DNA of 64,000 nucleotides from Siphonodentalium dalli (Eukaryota > Mollusca > Scaphopoda > Gadilida > Siphonodentaliidae). The DNA lies in the NCBI GenBank assembly GCA_032622095.1, contig CP136068.1, positions 127,415,989 to 127,479,988 of the forward strand, given 5' to 3'. This document shows, piece by piece, positions 40,446-52,300 of the stretch (positions are counted from its first letter, which is position 1; every line of letters starts with the position of its first letter). A program made the translations under genes and the position numbers. The notes under the pieces were generated by a model. That model ran no database searches and was not told the origin of the DNA. It worked only from the letters and a program-made list of their open reading frames with translations.

Positions 40446-42653
40446 TTTACTTTGAGATAGGAAATATAATTGTATTTCAGTGCAACTGAATTGCGGTTCA
40501 ACACAATTTGATTTGGGATGAAGCCAATTCTGAATTGAATTGAATAAATGTGAATTGGGCCTCCCATAACAATTAAATGTTGCAACTCGTATAGTCTCGT
40601 ACCCTTTAGGATATGTATTTTGAATCATACATCTTGATGAAGTCGGCGAATATCTGACAGTTCTGGACAGTGGACTCGGGACAGTATGGAAATGATACAT
40701 CATGCATTTAATATTCAGAAATGATCCCGAACTCCAGCGGAGCGATGAGAGATAACTCTGCCTGGAGTTTGAAATTATCCCCGTCACCATTCAACGGGTG
40801 GTAACTCTAATAAATTTTAATCAAAAGAGTAGATTACTGCCATAGTCTATGTTACTGCCTTTGATTAACTGAGGAAATAATTATCAGTTTTATGTTGACG
40901 AAAAAGCGGAGACATCAAGAAAAAAAACGCCGTTGTGAAACTTTTGTCAAGTGTGATATATAATGAAAATCAGGTAGTTAACATTTCATTTGACAGTCTT
41001 CAAGCAAGCGACAATCATCCCAATCAGATTCGAAATGGCGGGAATATGACGAGTTTTGCACATGCGCAGTAAAATACCGGAACTTTTCAAGGACAGTCTT
41101 TTCGAACAGATGTATAACGTACACAGGGACGTGTCTAGAGGTCTCAATTAAGGGGGTGTCAACCTTGAAAGTTCCAACTGCCCCCACCCCTCCTATGAGT
41201 GTCCTCCTATTGAACCAGACCAAACTCCATGTTTGCGAAACATCATTTGCACAACCCTCACTGTTTTGCACCACCCACACTTTGTTGCACGGTGCACCCT
41301 CACTGTGTTGGAATTTTCGCAACCTGGTCAGGGCATTCTGACAAAAATCAGAACTCGGTCAGATACCAAGTTTGAAAGTCTCATTCGAAATCACTGAATA
41401 AAGATCCGAGTGCAAAATGACTCCCCCCCCCCCACCCCCCCCCCCCCATTACAACACTTGTCCAGGTATGTTGTCGTGGGTGCAGTACGCTGTCCGATCG
41501 GGCGCGGACAGTAATGGCTGAACCGTGTATACGCCTCGGTGTGTGCACGTTAAAGAAAGCTACTGGAGTCACCACATGGCACAGGGTTATAAAGTTACCG
41601 GCCGCCGGCCGTGGTAGCACCTGGACCAGTGCGTCTACAACCAGAATTGGTTCCTGCACTGTAATATCTACAGATACCTCAAACTTTCCAACTGTGTATA
41701 TGGACAATTTCCAACCTGACACCTCCACAGTTGGAAAATGTCCAACTGATGGTCAATTCAAACAAAAATTTGGACCAAAAGCCGAAAAATATGCTACGGT
41801 TCTTCTAAAAACAACATATTCCCCCATTAATATTACTGGTTGGAAAACCAAACGACAAGAACAATTTAAACCTCCAGGCCTATGTATAAATGTAAAATTT
41901 CAAAATAATGATTCAAAATACATTTTTAGTTTGAATTTTGTTGCATTCTGGGAGCCATAACGGGTGAAATCTTTTTATGATTTCAGCTATTTTCTATTTC
42001 TCTATGAGTATCTATAAGTATCGAGACACAGACGTTTCAAATGGCGATGAATTATAGTATTTTAATCATATTTTATGGCATAGATTGTTATTGAAATCAT
42101 ATACTATATCAAGGCACTATAAACAAAAATAATCGGTGACTCGAATATTAAATGGGCCTTTAACTATTTTATATAATAAATAGCCTGCCTTTTACGGACA
42201 GGCGCAATATGCGAGATAGAGAATGGCGGAAGGGTGGTATGACATCGAATCAAAGTGTAGCTGATCCGATGGTCGGGAAATTATCACTTTACTATAGTGG
42301 TATTGGGGGAATGAGAAAAACGATAGTCATATTATAAAATAATATACTAGCATGTATAAGTATATGCGATACGCAACAAATGAAAAAAATATCTAAAATA
42401 AAAATGCAATCAAACCAAACAGTGGCATATATATGTTATTTCTAAATTATAACCTACAACGAACGCCACCCGTCCCTTTGACACTCTTTAACATCAATGA
42501 ATTGTTTTACTTTAAAAAATAATATACGGGGGAGTTGTTGGGTGATTCATAGATCAGATAAATTCAAATAATGTGACCCCGCGTGATGATAATAACGAAC
42601 ACTGTTCTCATGAGTATTCTTGATTTACATTTGAATTTAATTTCCACACCAGG
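40446..42653. other. Mostly unique non-coding DNA; interrupted C25 tract
   Basis: A C11-A-C13 tract lies at 41423-41447. An open frame of 148 codons (41514-41960, plus strand) and minus-strand frames of 114-116 codons occur, but none shows a domain, signal peptide or membrane segment. The 148-codon frame begins in a segment (CGCCTCGGTGTGTGCACGTT) that resembles a dispersed repeat motif I associate with invertebrate SINE-like sequence. Nothing is called with confidence. Confidence 0.4.
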
Positions 42654-42869
42654 TACAGTAATGCTCTAAGTAATCGACTCTTTAACCATAGCAGAATTAT
42701 GGGTAACTTTTCAGGATTTAGTCGGAAATATGGCTTGTTGCCATTCATCGGAAAGCTCTCGGCGAGAGCTTTCCGATGAATGGCACCAAGCTATATTTCC
42801 GACTAAATCCTGAAAAGTTACCCATAATTCTGCTATGGTTAAAGAGTCGATTACTTAGGGCATTACTGA
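42654..42869. mobile_element. Family A palindromic MITE, complete
   Basis: About 216 bp, loop CTCTCGGCGAGAG, right end eroded to ATTACTGAT. It lies about 175 bp upstream of the coding exon at 43045. Confidence 0.92.
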
Positions 42870-43044
42870 TTTCTCTTTTATGTTCGAATTTCGAAAGTGT
42901 GTAATTTTGAATGTCCTCGCGGGCACGAGTTCTTATGCTAATTATTATACGATTATTTCGAAGTCCACAACTTCCTTTCATGATTTACTTTCGGCATGCT
43001 AATCATTAGGAGGCTTTTTATATATAGATTTAACTCTGTATACC

Positions 43045-43285
43045 ATGGATAATTATGGCCGTACCATATGTCATGGGTATTCTTTTACGAACGGGGTGTC
43101 GCATGTGAGGATATGTTTTGACTGTGACTGTGTCACGATGTGTGTGGAACAAAAAAATATCGTTTTAATTCTTATTGGATTTTCGATTCTTGGCATCATT
43201 CTGATGGCTTCGTGGACGCAGCTTTCTGCTCATTCTAGCACTTCTTGGAATGTATTTTCAATGTCTGGACGCGAAGTCACAAATA
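43045..43285 (+). CDS. First coding exon of a probable type II membrane protein, function unknown
   Basis: ATG in strong context (ACCATGG; A at -3, G at +4) opens 80 codons plus one base. The frame has an upstream stop at 43000. Residues 1-37 are hydrophilic with cysteines at 9, 24, 27, 29 and 33. Residues 39-57 form one hydrophobic helix (IVLILIGFSILGIILMASW), preceded by Lys37. Residues 58-80 are rich in Ser and Thr. A charged N-side without a cleavable signal, a single anchor and a Ser/Thr stem is the plan of Golgi glycosyltransferases and sulfotransferases, but no catalytic domain is visible, so function is open. The exon ends at a GTGAGTG donor (43286), phase 1. Without splicing the frame would stop three codons later. 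Confidence 0.65.
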
Positions 43286-43448
43286 GTGAGTGTTAATTAT
43301 ACAGCTATTAGAGGGAAGAGAGTATCACGAATGCAATGCCTTTTGCGGACTTTTGAAAGTTATCAACTCGTTTTCTTGAACAAGAGTTTATTAAACAGTT
43401 TATACTAATTAATAAGTTATTGGAACTTAAGCCGTTTGAATGTGCTCT

Positions 43449-43502
43449 CTCGATGACCAAAACATTAACAGTATATATACTGTTAATGTTTTGGTCATCG
43501 AG
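43449..43502. repeat. Perfect 54-bp palindrome
   Basis: The left half, CTCGATGACCAAAACATTAA then CAGTATA, is followed with no spacer by its exact reverse complement. It immediately precedes the larger palindrome at 43503. Confidence 0.97.
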
Positions 43503-43692
43503 CATGGTGACAGAAACATGCATAACTGGTGGTAGACTGGAGATTTGGGCTCAGGTAAATATATACTCATTCTTTGATGTTGAATTGGCCTGTATACAGG
43601 CCAAAATTAATTCAACTTCAAAGAATGAGTATATATTTACCTGAGCCCAAATCTCCAGTCTACCATCAGTTATGCATGTTTCTGTCACCATG
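43503..43692. repeat. ~190-bp long palindrome
   Basis: Arms of about 90 bp around TGGCCTGTATACAGGCCA (43586-43603). Outer pairs are CATGGTGACAGAAACATGCA against TGCATGTTTCTGTCACCATG, and inner pairs ATATATACTCATTCTTTGA against TCAAAGAATGAGTATATATT. Very few mismatches. Not found elsewhere in the window. Confidence 0.95.
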
Positions 43693-44739
43693 GTACCGTA
43701 TAGGTCATGTTCTACTTTAAGGGATATGGCTAATTTTCATATTGGTGATATATCGATCAATGTAATGTTCCGAAAGAATCGCATGCTATATGAGACTTTA
43801 CTATAAGCACCAGAATGTGGCACCATGGCAATTCTCCGTGTCGCTCAGTGGGTGGAAATTAGATTGACGTTATCATTTTCATTATTATTGGGGCGGTTTA
43901 GATTGAACAACACGTTTAACTTTGCCGTAAATGCATAACATCTAGAATATAATCCTCTATGTTCGAGGCGGGAAAATATTATCCAGTATACTAGAGTTAG
44001 CCAGCTATGTTCTTTTACCAAAGTCAGTATCACAGAACACTATGATTTTGTTAGTTGTCAAATGATACACGAAACGTACTAAAGAAGGCCATGACACCTA
44101 TCGGGTTAATTTAACCATGCGAATTAATTTTCAACGACCAGATTCCAACCTTATTGGGTATATCATTAATTATTTAGTTAAATTAATAATTAGTGCCCGT
44201 GTACGACATTTGACGCCAACGACACCTATCCCATGACAACCCCCGGGTCAATTGACCCCTGCATACAAATCGCCAGATCCGATGGTTCAGCCGTTTGGTC
44301 GCCGACTCGCCGGACCATAGACTGACAGTGGGTATATAATGAACTATTTAGCTAAATAAATTATTAATGCCCTATAGGCTATAGTATATCTGACGTCAGC
44401 GAAACCTATCACGATAAACAAACTTTTACTCCGTTTTCAACGTTAGTGTATTATCCATCCAGGGTGGGGAAACTTACAAATGAAATATATCAAGCAAATG
44501 CTATACATGTTTATCGTGAACGGTATAATGTTGTCAGTCGAACATTAAATTTAAAGGGGTACACTAAATCCGACCATTTATGGGACAATCTCCATTTATA
44601 CTCAACATAATATATGCAACAAATGAATCAATTTGAGCGATGGATTAGTGCAAAATACACTTCTGTGCTCTATGAACGATGCAAAAAAACATGGTAATTA
44701 TAATGAAAATGAACCTAATCAATGAGCATAAAATAAATT

Positions 44740-45200
44740 CGGCAGGATCCACCAGCATCATAGCAGATTATAGCAGGACCCATCAGCATCATAGCAAATC
44801 AGCAGGTTCCACCAGCATCATAGCAATTCAGCGTAACCCAATGGTATCATATGAATTAGCATCATAACAATTCAGCATGACCCACCAGCAGCATAGGAAT
44901 TCAACAGGATATACGAGCATCATGGGAATTCAGCATGACACACCAGCATCATAGGAATTAGCATCATAGCAATTCGACATGACCCACCGGCATCATAGCA
45001 ATTCAGCACGACAGCACGACATGACCAACCAGCACCATAGCAATGTACATGTAGCATGATCCACCAGTAACATAGCAATTCATCATGAACACCAGCATAA
45101 TAGCTATATATTACACAGTATCCACCAGCATCGTAGCAATTCAGCAGCTCCCACCAGCATCATAGCAATTCAGCAGGACCAACCAGCATCATAGCAGATT
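44740..45200 (+). repeat. Degenerate ~31-bp minisatellite
   Basis: The consensus is CCACCAGCATCATAGCAATT followed by CAGCAGGA(C/T). About 14 units with many substitutions and length changes. The low homogeneity contrasts with the 64-bp satellite 1.2 kb downstream. Confidence 0.9.
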
Positions 45201-45210
45201 GCACGACCAC

Positions 45211-45683
45211 TTAAATGTACTCAATCCGATCAGACGCTCCTAAATTACTATTTCTTTGGCTTCGGGGGTTAAAAATATCTGATTCGTGTCGAGGAACCCA
45301 CCCATCAAAACTCAGAGTGATCAGATATCGATTTTTGAAGTTTGTTATTTCTCGAGATGTGTAATAATATATGGCCCAGAAACACGTGGTCAAACGGAGG
45401 GTCTCGGGCAAAATTGCGGATGAAGATCGATAACTCTAAAATAAATTGGTAATACGGTCAAATTCCGTGATACTTTAGTGATAATACGACCATATTTTGT
45501 TGAAAGAAATGTTGATAAATAACAAGTTTTGGGAAATTTGATACCATAGTTGACAGTGCATGGTTAGCATTATTTTGTTGCAATAAATCGATTCTGATAA
45601 CTAAACGCATTTTGAAGAAATGCTGTTGTTGTTGTTGTATCTTGATGGTATGGGGACCGTCTGATCGGGTTGAGTACCTTTAA
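45211..45683 (+). mobile_element. Family K element, complete copy 2
   Basis: TTAAATGTACTCAATCCGAT then CAGACG at the left faces CGTCTGATCGGGTTGAGTAC then CTTTAA at the right, so the inverted ends span about 25 bp with TTAA at both limits. A GTTGTTGTTGTTG tract lies near the right end. No ORF. Intronic if the gene model is right. Confidence 0.85.
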
Positions 45684-45947
45684 CTACTTTTGACCGACTT
45701 AACATTCAAATCTGACCTCCTTATATTTAACTCGAAGCGTGTATGCACAATTAGCTCATTTGATTGCAAACGCCACCGCTATATCATTGTTAACCGATTT
45801 TAGAATATATCATTATGTTTTTGAATGTTCAATGCCGACACCCGACGACGGCTATCTGTATTTCCAGTTTCCCGATTGAGATCAAAGGTTATAGAATTAA
45901 AGCAAATATCAGGCGATAGCATCTAATTTACGGTTTTTATTTCGCAG

Positions 45948-46042
45948 ATGGCGACCGATTAGGTAGAGGAAGACATGATGGGGAGACGGACGATGTCGCG
46001 TTTCCAGTCGTTCCAAAAGAAGAGGAAATACAATCTCGAACG
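45948..46042 (+). CDS. Second coding exon of the membrane protein gene
   Basis: Follows the acceptor TTTTTATTTCGCAG. Joined to exon 1, the split codon is A+AT (Asn80), and the frame then reads 31 codons, residues 81-111, with the charged segments GDRLGRGRHDGETDD and VPKEEEIQSRT. This is hydrophilic, as expected for a stem or linker outside the membrane anchor. The exon was ended at ACG/GTACAT (46043), a weak donor. The frame closes two codons later at TAA (46049), so the exon cannot be much longer. The remaining exons lie outside the window, presumably beyond the satellite. The alternative that exon 1 is a short single-exon gene cannot be excluded. Confidence 0.55.
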
Positions 46043-46140
46043 GTACATTAATTAGACTGAAGGTGTATTCAGTTTGTGCGCTAATTTATACAGTCTATAT
46101 GATATTTATCTTGTTTTTTTTTTCATTTTGACTAAATTGT

Positions 46141-46345
46141 CACTAACTCGCGGCCATATTGGATCCACCAGGTCAGGTTCCGTGGTTTTACTTAGCTTTT
46201 CATATATGGATGTGATGAGTAATTCTAATATATGGAAATGACACTCCAAAACTTTGACCTGTAGCACTAAAACAACGGAACCGGGGCTGGATGAATCTAT
46301 GAAACCTGACCTGGTGGATCCAATATGCATGGCCGCGAGTAAGTG
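46141..46345. mobile_element. Family R palindromic element
   Basis: CACTAACTCGCGGCCATATT and GGATCCACCAGGTCAGGTT face AACCTGACCTGGTGGATCC and GGCCGCGAGTAAGTG. About 205 bp, single copy here. It lies between exon 2 and the satellite. Confidence 0.8.
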
Positions 46346-46392
46346 GCATGGCGTATTGAGATGTATGAATCTCGTTCGTCGTCGTGTCCACA

Positions 46393-49300
46393 AGTTTGAG
46401 GCAATCGTTATTATTCAGTTCCATTGTATACGTGTGGTGCATGTGGTGGTGGGTAACTGATTGAGTCACTCGTTAATTTCGGTTTCATTGTATACGTGTG
46501 GTGCATGTGGTGGTGGGTAACTGTTTGAGGCAATCGTTAATTTCGGTGTCATTGTATACGTGTGGTGCATGTGGTGGTGGTTGGTAACTGTTTGAGGCAC
46601 TCGTTAATTTCGGTTTCATTGTATACGTGTGGTGTATGTGGTGGTGGGTATCTGTTTGAGGCACTCGTTAATTTCGGTTTCATTGTATACGTGTGGTGTA
46701 TGTGGTGGTGGGTATCTGTTTGAGGAACTCGTTAATTTCGGTTTCATTGTATACGTGTGGTGCATGTGGTGGTGGGTAACTGTTTGAGGCACTCGTTAAT
46801 TTCTGTTTCATTGTATACGTCTGGTGCATGTGGTGGTGGGTAACTGTTTGAGGCACTCGTTAATTTCGGTTTCATTGTATACGTGTGATGCATGTGGTGG
46901 TGGGTAACTGTTTGAGGCACTCGTTAATTTCGGTTTCATTGTATACGTGTGATGCATGTGGTGGTGGGTAACTGTTTGAGGCAATCGTTAGTTTCGGTTT
47001 CATTGTATACGCGTGGTGCATGTGGTGGTGGGTAACTGTTTGAGGCACTCGTTAATTTCGGTTTCATTGTATACGTGTGATGCATGTGGTGGTGGGTAAC
47101 TGTTTGAGGCAATCGTTAGTTTCGGTTTCATTGTATATTTGTGGTGCATCTGGTGGCGGTTGGTAACTGTTTGAGGCAATCGTTAGTTTCGGTTTCATTG
47201 TATACGTGTGATGCATGTGGTGGTGGGTAACTGTTTGAGGCAATCGTTAGTTTCGGTTTCATTGTATACGCGTGGTGCATGTGGCGGTTGGTAACTGTTT
47301 GAGGCAATCGTTAGTTTCGGTTTCATTGTATACGTGTGATGCATGTGGTGGTGGGTAACTGTTTGAGGCAATCGTTAGTTTCGGTTTCATTGTATACTTG
47401 TGATGCATGTGGTGGTGGGTAACTGTTTGAGGCAATCGTTAGTTTCGGTTTCATTGTATATTTGTGGTGCATCTGGTGGCGGTTGGTAACTGTTTGAGGC
47501 AATCGTTAGTTTCGGTTTCATTGTATACGTGTGATGCATGTGGTGGTGGGTAACTGTTTGAGGCAATCGTTAGTTTCGGTTTCATTGTATACGTGTGATG
47601 CATGTGGTGGTGGGTAACTGTTTGAGGCAATCGTTAGTTTCGGTTTCATTGTATACGTGTGATGCATGTGGTGGTGGGTAACTGTTTGAGGCAATCGTTA
47701 GTTTCGGTTTCATTGTATACGCGTGGTGCATGTGGCGGTTGGTAACTGTTTGAGGCAATCGTTAGTTTCGGTTTCATTGTATACGTGTGATGCATGTGGT
47801 GGTGGGTAACTGTTTGAGGCAATCGTTAGTTTCGGTTTCATTGTATATTTGTGGTGCATCTGGTGGCGGTTGGTAACTGTTTGAGGCAATCGTTAGTTTC
47901 GGTTTCATTGTATACGTGTGATGCATGTGGTGGTGGGTAACTGTTTGAGGCAATCGTTAGTTTCGGTTTCATTGTATACGCGTGGTGCATGTGGCGGTTG
48001 GTAACTGTTTGAGGCAATCGTTTGTTTCGGTTTCATTGTATACGTGTGATGCATGTGGTGGTGGGTAACTGTTTGAGGCAATCGTTAGTTTCGGTTTCAT
48101 TGTATATTTGTGGTGCATCTGGTGGCGGTTGGTAACTGTTTGAGGCAATCGTTAGTTTCGGTTTCATTGTATACGTGTGATGCATGTGGTGGTGGGTAAC
48201 TGTTTGAGGCAATCGTTAGTTTCGGTTTCATTGTATACGCGTGGTGCATGTGGCGGTTGGTAACTGTTTGAGGCAATCGTTAGTTTCGGTTTCATTGTAT
48301 ACGTGTGATGCATGTGGTGGTGGGTAACTGTTTGAGGCAATCGTTAGTTTCGGTTTCATTGTATACGCGTGGTGCATGTGGTGGTGGGTAACTGTTTGAG
48401 GCAATCGTTAGTTTCGGTTTCATTGTATACGTGTGATGCATGTGGTGGTGGGTAACTGTTTGAGGCAATCGTTAGTTTCGGTTTCATTGTATACGTGTGA
48501 TGCATGTGGTGGTGGGTAACTGTTTGTGGCAATCGTTAGTTTCGGTTTCATTGTATACGTGTGATGCATGTGGTGGTGGGTAACTGTTTGAGGCAATCGT
48601 TAGTTTCGGTTTCATTGTATACGTGTGATGCATGTGGTGGTGGGTAACTGTTTGAGGCAATCGTTAGTTTCGGTTTCATTGTATACGTGTGATGCATGTG
48701 GTGGTTGGTAACTGTTTGAGGCACTCGTTAATTTCGGTTTCATTGTATACGTGTGGTGCATGTGGTGGTGGGTAACTGTTTGAGGCACTCGTTAATTTCG
48801 GTTTCATTGTATACGTGTGGTGCATGTGGTGGTGGGTAACTGTTTGAGGCACTCGTTAATTTCGGTTTCATTGTATACGTGTGGTGCATGTGGTGGTGGG
48901 TAACTGTTTGAGGCACTCGTTAATTTCGGTTTCATTGTATACGTGTGGTGCATGTGGTGGTGGGTAACTGTTTGAGGCACTCGTTAATTTCGGTTTCATT
49001 GTATACGCGTGGTGCATGTGGTGGTGGGTAACTGTTTGAGGCACTCGTTAATTTCGGTTTCATTGTATACGCGTGGTGCATGTGGTGGTTGGTAACTGTT
49101 TGAGGCACTCGTTAATTTCGGTTTCATTGTATACGTGTGATGTATGTGGTGGTTGGTATCTGTTTGAGGAACTCGTTAATTTCGGTTTCATTGTATACGT
49201 GTGGTGCATGTGGTGGTGGGTAACTGTTTGAGGCACTCGTTAATTTCGGTTTCATTGTATACGTGTGATGTATGTGGTGGTTGGTATCTGTTTGAGGAAC

Positions 49301-52300
49301 TCGTTAATTTCGGTTTCATTGTATACGTGTGATGCATGTGGTGGTGGGTAACTGTTTGAGGCAATCGTTAGTTTCGGTTTCATTGTATACGTGTGATGCA
49401 TGTGGTGGTGGGTAACTGTTTGAGGCAATCGTTAGTTTCGGTTTCATTGTATACGTGTGATGCATGTGGTGGTGGGTAACTGTTTGAGGCACTCGTTAAT
49501 TTCGGTTTCATTGTATACGAGTGATGCATGTGGTGGTGGGTAACTGTTTGAGGCAATCGTTAGTTTCGGTTTCATTGTATACGTGTAATGCATGTGGTGG
49601 TGGGTAACTGTTTGAGGCAATCGTTAGTTTCGGTTTCATTGTATACGTGTGATGCATGTGGTGGTGGGTAACTGTTTGAGGCAATCGTTAGTTTCGGTTT
49701 CATTGTATACGTGTGATGCATGTGGTGGTGGGTAACTGTTTGAGGCAATCGTTAGTTTCGGTTTCATTGTATACGTGTGATGCATGTGGTGGTGGGTAAC
49801 TGTTTGAGGCAATCGTTAGTTTCGGTTTCATTGTATATTTGTGGTGCATCTGGTGGCGGTTGGTAACTGTTTGAGGCAATCGTTAGTTTCGGTTTCATTG
49901 TATACGTGTGATGCATGTGGTGGTGGGTAACTGTTTGAGGCAATCGTTAGTTTCGGTTTCATTGTATACGTGTGATGCATGTGGTGGTGGGTAACTGTTT
50001 GAGGCAATCGTTAGTTTCGGTTTCATTGTATACGTGTGATGCATGTGGTGGTGGGTAACTGTTTGAGGCAATCGTTAGTTTCGGTTTCATTGTATACGCG
50101 TGGTGCATGTGGCGGTTGGTAACTGTTTGAGGCAATCGTTAGTTTCGGTTTCATTGTATACGTGTGATGCATGTGGTGGTGGGTAACTGTTTGAGGCAAT
50201 CGTTAGTTTCGGTTTCATTGTATATTTGTGGTGCATCTGGTGGCGGTTGGTAACTGTTTGAGGCAATCGTTAGTTTCGGTTTCATTGTATACGTGTGATG
50301 CATGTGGTGGTGGGTAACTGTTTGAGGCAATCGTTAGTTTCGGTTTCATTGTATACGTGTGATGCATGTGGTGGTGGGTAACTGTTTGAGGCAATCGTTA
50401 GTTTCGGTTTCATTGTATATTTGTGGTGCATCTGGTGGCGGTTGGTAACTGTTTGAGGCAATCGTTAGTTTCGGTTTCATTGTATACGTGTGATGCATGT
50501 GGTGGTGGGTAACTGTTTGAGGCAATCGTTAGTTTCGGTTTCATTGTATACGTGTGATGCATGTGGTGGTGGGTAACTGTTTGAGGCAATCGTTAGTTTC
50601 GGTTTCATTGTATACGTGTGATGCATGTGGTGGTGGGTAACTGTTTGAGGCAATCGTTAGTTTCGGTTTCATTGTATATTTGTGGTGCATCTGGTGGCGG
50701 TTGGTAACTGTTTGAGGCAATCGTTAGTTTCGGTTTCATTGTATACGTGTGATGCATGTGGTGGTGGGTAACTGTTTGAGGCAATCGTTAGTTTCGGTTT
50801 CATTGTATATTTGTGGTGCATCTGGTGGCGGTTGGTAACTGTTTGAGGCAATCGTTAGTTTCGGTTTCATTGTATACGTGTGATGCATGTGGTGGTGGGT
50901 AACTGTTTGAGGCAATCGTTAGTTTCGGTTTCATTGTATACGTGTGATGCATGTGGTGGTGGGTAACTGTTTGAGGCAATCGTTAGTTTCGGTTTCATTG
51001 TATACGTGTGATGCATGTGGTGGTGGGTAACTGTTTGAGGCAATCGTTAGTTTCGGTTTCATTGTATACGCGTGGTGCATGTGGCGGTTGGTAACTGTTT
51101 GAGGCAATCGTTAGTTTCGGTTTCATTGTATACGTGTGATGCATGTGGTGGTGGGTAACTGTTTGAGGCAATCGTTAGTTTCGGTTTCATTGTATATTTG
51201 TGGTGCATCTGGTGGCGGTTGGTAACTGTTTGAGGCAATCGTTAGTTTCGGTTTCATTGTATACGTGTGATGCATGTGGTGGTGGGTAACTGTTTGAGGC
51301 AATCGTTAGTTTCGGTTTCATTGTATACGCGTGGTGCATGTGGCGGTTGGTAACTGTTTGAGGCAATCGTTAGTTTCGGTTTCATTGTATACGCGTGGTG
51401 CATGTGGTGGTGGGTAACTGTTTGAGGCAATCGTTAGTTTCGGTTTCATTGTATACGTGTGATGCATGTGGTGGTGGGTAACTGTTTGAGGCAATCGTTA
51501 GTTTCGGTTTCATTGTATACGTGTGATGCATGTGGTGGTGGGTAACTGTTTGAGGCAATCGTTAGTTTCGGTTTCATTGTATTCGTGTGATGCATGTGGT
51601 GGTGGGTAACTGTTTGAGGCAATCGTTAGTTTCGGTTTCATTGTATACGTGTGATGCATGTGGTGGTGGGTAACTGTTTGAGGCAATCGTTAGTTTCGGT
51701 TTCATTGTATACGTGTGATGCATGTGGTGGTTGGTAACTGTTTGAGGCACTCGTTAATTTCGGTTTCATTGTATACGTGTGGTGCATGTGGTGGTGGGTA
51801 ACTGTTTGAGGCACTCGTTAATTTCGGTTTCATTGTATACGTGTGGTGCATGTGGTGGTGGGTAACTGTTTGAGGCACTCGTTAATTTCGGTTTCATTGT
51901 ATACGTGTGGTGCATGTGGTGGTGGGTAACTGTTTGAGGCACTCGTTAATTTCGGTTTCATTGTATACGCGTGGTGCATGTGGTGGTGGGTAACTGTTTG
52001 AGGCACTCGTTAATTTCGGTTTCATTGTATACGCGTGGTGCATGTGGTGGTTGGTAACTGTTTGAGGCACTCGTTAATTTCGGTTTCATTGTATACGTGT
52101 GATGTATGTGGTGGTTGGTATCTGTTTGAGGAACTCGTTAATTTCGGTTTCATTGTATACGTGTGGTGCATGTGGTGGTGGGTAACTGTTTGAGGCACTC
52201 GTTAATTTCGGTTTCATTGTATACGTGTGATGTATGTGGTGGTTGGTATCTGTTTGAGGAACTCGTTAATTTCGGTTTCATTGTATACGTGTGATGCATG

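Larger units (their letters stand above)
43286..45947 (+). other. Predicted intron 1
   Basis: Begins GTGAGTGTTAATTAT and ends with the pyrimidine-rich acceptor TTTTTATTTCGCAG, joining phase 1 to a matching phase. It is about 2.66 kb and holds two adjacent palindromes, a diverged ~177-bp duplication (44176-44250 against 44355-44420; GACG(C/T)CA(A/G)CGA...ACCTATC), a minisatellite and a family K element. Confidence 0.6.

Noticed and set aside
41514-41960. Longest open frame in the window (148 codons)
   Set aside because: No domain, signal or membrane segment, no splice context, low-complexity neighbourhood, and overlapping minus-strand frames of similar length. Could be chance; not called as a gene.
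43016-43027. TATA-like TTTTTATATATAG upstream of exon 1
   Set aside because: It lies under 30 bp from the ATG, so using it would leave essentially no 5' UTR. The sequence is also common by chance in AT-rich DNA.
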